A stretch of 64,000 nt of DNA. Source: CAYUYV01 sp964474635. Its GTDB lineage: Bacteria; Pseudomonadota; Alphaproteobacteria; JAJFIK01. This document shows, one piece after another, positions 61,573 to 64,000 of this stretch (within the stretch, counting starts at the first letter, position 1; each line of letters opens with the position of its first letter). The position numbers and the translations under genes are program-made. The DNA is taken from assembly GCA_964474635.1 (NCBI GenBank), contig CAYYTT010000002.1:50893-114892 (forward strand), read 5' to 3'. The notes under the pieces are model-generated. The model was given only the letters and a program-made list of their open reading frames with translations. It was not told the origin of the DNA and made no database searches.

Positions 61573-61735
61573 GGTCCCCACCCGGCCGCGAAAGCCGTCT
61601 TCTGCCCCGCCATGGGCAGGCCTTACCCGGAGCCCGGGTCAACCCGTGGTGGGGACACTGGCACGCAAATCTGGATGTCGAGATAACGCTCGCCCGCGTG
61701 CCGGTCCCCCTGTTGGGGTTAAACACAGCACGAAC

Positions 61736-61764
61736 CATGCCAACTCCGGCCATGCCAACTCCGG
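61736..61764. repeat. Short direct repeats in a divergent gap
   Basis: CATGCCAACTCCGG occurs at 61736-61749 and 61751-61764 (period 15), followed by two copies of GCAAAGTCC with GCGG. They lie in the 324-bp gap between the PAS_5 gene and the isomerase, which otherwise shows only a 9-bp inverted repeat (GTCCCCACC / GGTGGGGAC). Confidence 0.75.
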
Positions 61765-61896
61765 GGGTGCAAAGTCCCGCGGCGCAAAGTCCGGCGGTCG
61801 ACGCTGACACCGGAGCGGCCTACTCTTGGTCAAGCGATGGACGGGGCGAGGCCGCCCCGGCTTCAAAGAGGCGGGCCCTCGCGCGCCCGGACACCG

Positions 61897-62505
61897 ATGG
61901 CCCGCTTGGAATTCTTTTTCGACTGCTCAAGCCCGTGGACCTATCTGGCATTTTCCCAAATCGAGGCCCTGGCGGAGAAGACCGGTGCGGAGCTGATCTG
62001 GTGCCCGATCCTGGTCGGCGGCGTCTTTAACGCGGTCAATCAGGGGGTCTATGACGCCCGGGCCAATCCCGAACCGCGCAAGGCCGATTACACCCGCAAG
62101 GACCTCCAGGACTGGGCGAGGGCCTATGGCCTGACGATCCGTTGGCCCAGTGTCTTTCCGGTGCGTGCCGTCGACCTGATGCGGGCCGTGGTGGTGGCGC
62201 AGATCGGGGGCCGGATCGCGCCCTTTGCCCGGCGTGCCTTTGAGGCCTACTGGGCGCAAGACAAAGATGTGTCGCAGCGGGACGTTTTGGCCGAGCTTGC
62301 GCGGGATGTCGGCCTTGATCCGGCCCACCTGCTCGGCTCTCTGGACGATGCGGGCGTCAAGGCGCGCCTGCGGGACAACACGGACGCGCTGATCGCACGG
62401 GGCGGGTTCGGATCGCCCACATTTTTTGTGAACGCGAGCGACATGTATTTCGGCAATGATCGATTGCCATTGGTCCGGCGGGCCCTGCTCGCCGCGGGAG
62501 CGTGA
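61897..62505 (+). CDS. 2-hydroxychromene-2-carboxylate isomerase-like protein (DsbA/GST-kappa fold)
   Basis: 202 residues from the ATG at 61897. The N-terminal LEFFFDCSSPWTYLAFSQIEAL carries the active serine of the family; WCPILVGGVFNAVNQG and the cis-Pro segment GGFGSPTFFVNASDMYFGNDRL follow. Such enzymes isomerise aromatic breakdown intermediates with glutathione. No aromatic pathway genes are nearby, so the substrate is open. It is separated from the rhomboid gene by 1 bp. Confidence 0.88.
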   Translation: MARLEFFFDCSSPWTYLAFSQIEALAEKTGAELIWCPILVGGVFNAVNQGVYDARANPEPRKADYTRKDLQDWARAYGLTIRWPSVFPVRAVDLMRAVVVAQIGGRIAPFARRAFEAYWAQDKDVSQRDVLAELARDVGLDPAHLLGSLDDAGVKARLRDNTDALIARGGFGSPTFFVNASDMYFGNDRLPLVRRALLAAGA

Positions 62506-62506
62506 C

Positions 62507-63283
62507 ATGCACCAGCACAGGACAGGGCCGGACCGCTTCGGCGGTTCGGACAACACGGGCTTTGGATATGGCGAGCGGCCGCGCCAGCCAGTCTTCAACG
62601 CGCCATCGGTGGTGTTGTGGCTGATCGGCCTTCTGGCCGTGGCGCATTTTCTGCGCGTGTCCATGGCGCCGCGCGATGCGATCCGTCTGTTGATCGAATT
62701 CGGCTTTTTGCCGGCCCGGGTCACCCAGGGCGATGATGCCTTCGCGCGTCTGCCGGACGGTTCATCCATCTTCTTCGTGCCCGATCCCTTGGGCGGCGTG
62801 ATGACCTTTGTCAGCCACGCGCTGCTGCACGGCGATGCCATGCATCTGATCTTCAACTGTGTCTGGCTTTTGGCCTTCGGAGCGCCGGTGGCGCGGCGGA
62901 TCGGTGATCTGCGCTTTGCCGGCCTGTTTGTTGCCTCGGCCATCGCGGGGGCCGCGTTGTTTCTGCTCTTCAATCCGCAAGGCCAAATTCCGGTGGTGGG
63001 GGCCTCCGGCGCGATTGCCGGGCTCATGGGCGCGGCCACGCGCTTCATGTTTGCCGAACCGCGCATGGCGTTCCTGCGCTGGGGCCGGCCGGCCAATCCG
63101 CCGCTCACCGCGCTGACCGATCAGCGCGTGCTGGGCTTTGCGGGCGTCTTTGTTCTGATCAATGTGTTGATGGGCTTTATCGGGCTGGGCTTTGGCGGCC
63201 AGGCCATGATGATCGCCTGGGAGGCCCATTTGGGCGGATTTTTCGCCGGCCTTTTTTTGATGCCCCTGTTTGACCGACGCTAA
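62507..63283 (+). CDS. Rhomboid-family intramembrane serine protease
   Basis: 258 residues from the ATG at 62507. About six or seven membrane segments. HALLHGDAMHLIFNCVWLLAFG contains the conserved His and Asn; S167 in GASGAIAGLMG is the nucleophile and H241 in AHLGGFFAG the base. A disordered N-terminus of about 35 residues precedes the first helix. Substrates unknown. Co-transcribed with the isomerase. Confidence 0.93.
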   Translation: MHQHRTGPDRFGGSDNTGFGYGERPRQPVFNAPSVVLWLIGLLAVAHFLRVSMAPRDAIRLLIEFGFLPARVTQGDDAFARLPDGSSIFFVPDPLGGVMTFVSHALLHGDAMHLIFNCVWLLAFGAPVARRIGDLRFAGLFVASAIAGAALFLLFNPQGQIPVVGASGAIAGLMGAATRFMFAEPRMAFLRWGRPANPPLTALTDQRVLGFAGVFVLINVLMGFIGLGFGGQAMMIAWEAHLGGFFAGLFLMPLFDRR

Positions 63284-63310
63284 GGGCATTGGGTGCCTCC
63301 GGCCGGCCCG

Positions 63311-63325
63311 TTAACCCTTCCGTAA
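63311..63325. promoter_or_regulatory. Candidate CtrA box upstream of the last gene
   Basis: TTAA-CCCTTCC-GTAA fits TTAA-N7-TTAA with one mismatch and has the favoured CC after both halves. It lies 131 bp before the next start codon. Confidence 0.5.
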
Positions 63326-63455
63326 CCGCCCCGGACCGCTTCTAGGAACAAGGGCGGATTAAGAAAAATGAAGATCGCGCGAAAGGGCATCACGGCGGCA
63401 CCGTTCTTCACCCCCTTGCGAGGGGGAACCAATTGGGACCTTGGGAGCGAGGAAC

Positions 63456-64000
63456 ATGGGTGACACACCAGACAGCAACCCGCCGGCCGGTGGCCGCGGC
63501 CGCTGGCCGAGTGACGAGATCGAAGGGGAGATCATCGGTCCGGAGCCGGAGGATGAGGATCTGAAGCGCCGGGGCATGGTGCGCTCGCGCGCCGACATGA
63601 CCATCGACGTCAGGCCCGACAGCGATATCGACAGGCACGACGCGGCCTCCCTGCAGGCAGAGCCCTCGGGCCGCGCGGCCGATGATGCGATCGAACCGGA
63701 TGCGGACGGCTGGACCCGCCATGACTGGGCGGCCCGCCCCGATGAGCCGGCCGCTGCCGAGCCCGCCGATCACGGCGAAGGCGATGCGGACGCGCGCCCG
63801 TCCTGGGCCGATACCACCTATGACGAGGAAACGGATCGAGACGCGGGACATTTTAAGCCCTCGGACGATGATGTCCGGGATCATGAGTTTCAGGATCGCG
63901 GCGTCCCGGACGGCGATTATGAGACTGGCGGCGATGAGACTGGCGGCGATGAGACTGGCCGCGATAAGAGTGGCCGCCATGGGATGGGCGGGGTCGAAGC
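63456..64000 (+). CDS. Acidic low-complexity protein, N-terminal part (runs off the window)
   Basis: Open from the ATG at 63456 (GGGAGCGAGG upstream) to the window end, at least 181 residues. Very rich in Asp, Glu, Gly and Arg, with Trp-containing motifs (GWTRHDW, RPSWADTTYDEE). Near the end it has a repeat: GGDET three times, then GRDKSG. No domain is recognisable in this part. The N-terminus resembles disordered leaders of large envelope or polar scaffolding proteins, but that is speculation. The opposite strand also shows an ORF that mirrors the repeats and is not believable. Confidence 0.65.
   Translation, partial: MGDTPDSNPPAGGRGRWPSDEIEGEIIGPEPEDEDLKRRGMVRSRADMTIDVRPDSDIDRHDAASLQAEPSGRAADDAIEPDADGWTRHDWAARPDEPAAAEPADHGEGDADARPSWADTTYDEETDRDAGHFKPSDDDVRDHEFQDRGVPDGDYETGGDETGGDETGRDKSGRHGMGGVE

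Noticed and set aside
61658..61674. Sigma-54 promoter upstream of the isomerase gene
   Set aside because: The -24 element CTGGCACG is perfect, but the -12 position reads TCTGG instead of TTGCW, so the essential GC doublet is absent.
63408..63980. Minus-strand frame with repeated AASLI units
   Set aside because: It mirrors the acidic repeats of the plus-strand gene starting at 63456, which has the better ribosome site and composition.

Overview
The window comes from a high-G+C alphaproteobacterium. The support is a Caulobacter-like flagellar locus (fliF, fliG, fliH/flbE, fliN, flbD and flhA next to flgE), the CtrA inhibitor SciP, polar-placement genes flhF/flhG, and CtrA-like TTAA-N7-TTAA boxes. 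I cannot fix the genus; a Rhodospirillales or Kordiimonadales-type lineage is a guess.

Positions 1-26.6 kb are flagellar. A leftward operon (fliL, fliM, a small membrane protein, start of a MotE-like gene) diverges from a rightward set fliF2-fliH2-fliN2-fliP-fliG2. A second, canonical leftward block follows: sciP, fliF1-fliG1-fliH1-fliN1-motA/pomA-like-flbD-flhA-flhF-flhG. The MS-ring/C-ring genes fliF, fliG, fliH and fliN are therefore present twice, and FliG2 has lost some of the charged residues used for torque. The leftward fliK-flgD-flgE and rightward flgK-flgL units diverge from a 414-bp region holding two well-formed sigma-54 promoters, which fits the FlbD activator encoded nearby.

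Positions 26.6-35.0 kb are chromosomal genes: a small membrane protein, mnmA (tRNA 2-thiouridylase), a proline-rich membrane protein, an MFS transporter, a TreZ-family protein that lacks its catalytic nucleophile, and two small or exported proteins.

Positions 35.1-50.4 kb are a compact T7-like (podovirus-type) virion cassette: DUF6362 protein, small and large terminase, gp13-like protein, portal, scaffold, capsid, tail tube, nozzle, internal virion protein, esterase-bearing fibre, a lectin-like protein and a C93 peptidase. No integrase, replication, RNA polymerase or lysis gene is visible. The nozzle gene is split into two ORFs around an inserted phage gene, and the C93 peptidase gene appears frameshifted. 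It may be a prophage remnant or a gene-transfer-agent-like element.

Positions 50.4-64 kb hold an NhaC-type antiporter, a leftward operon of two GNAT-like proteins plus a degenerate isochorismatase-like protein with a divergent LysR regulator, and a 536-bp gene-free stretch with several DnaA boxes (candidate replication origin). They are followed by an XRE regulator, a prepilin peptidase, a 440-aa protein I do not recognise, a glycosyltransferase, a PAS-type protein, a DsbA-fold isomerase, a rhomboid protease, and the start of an acidic protein that runs off the window.
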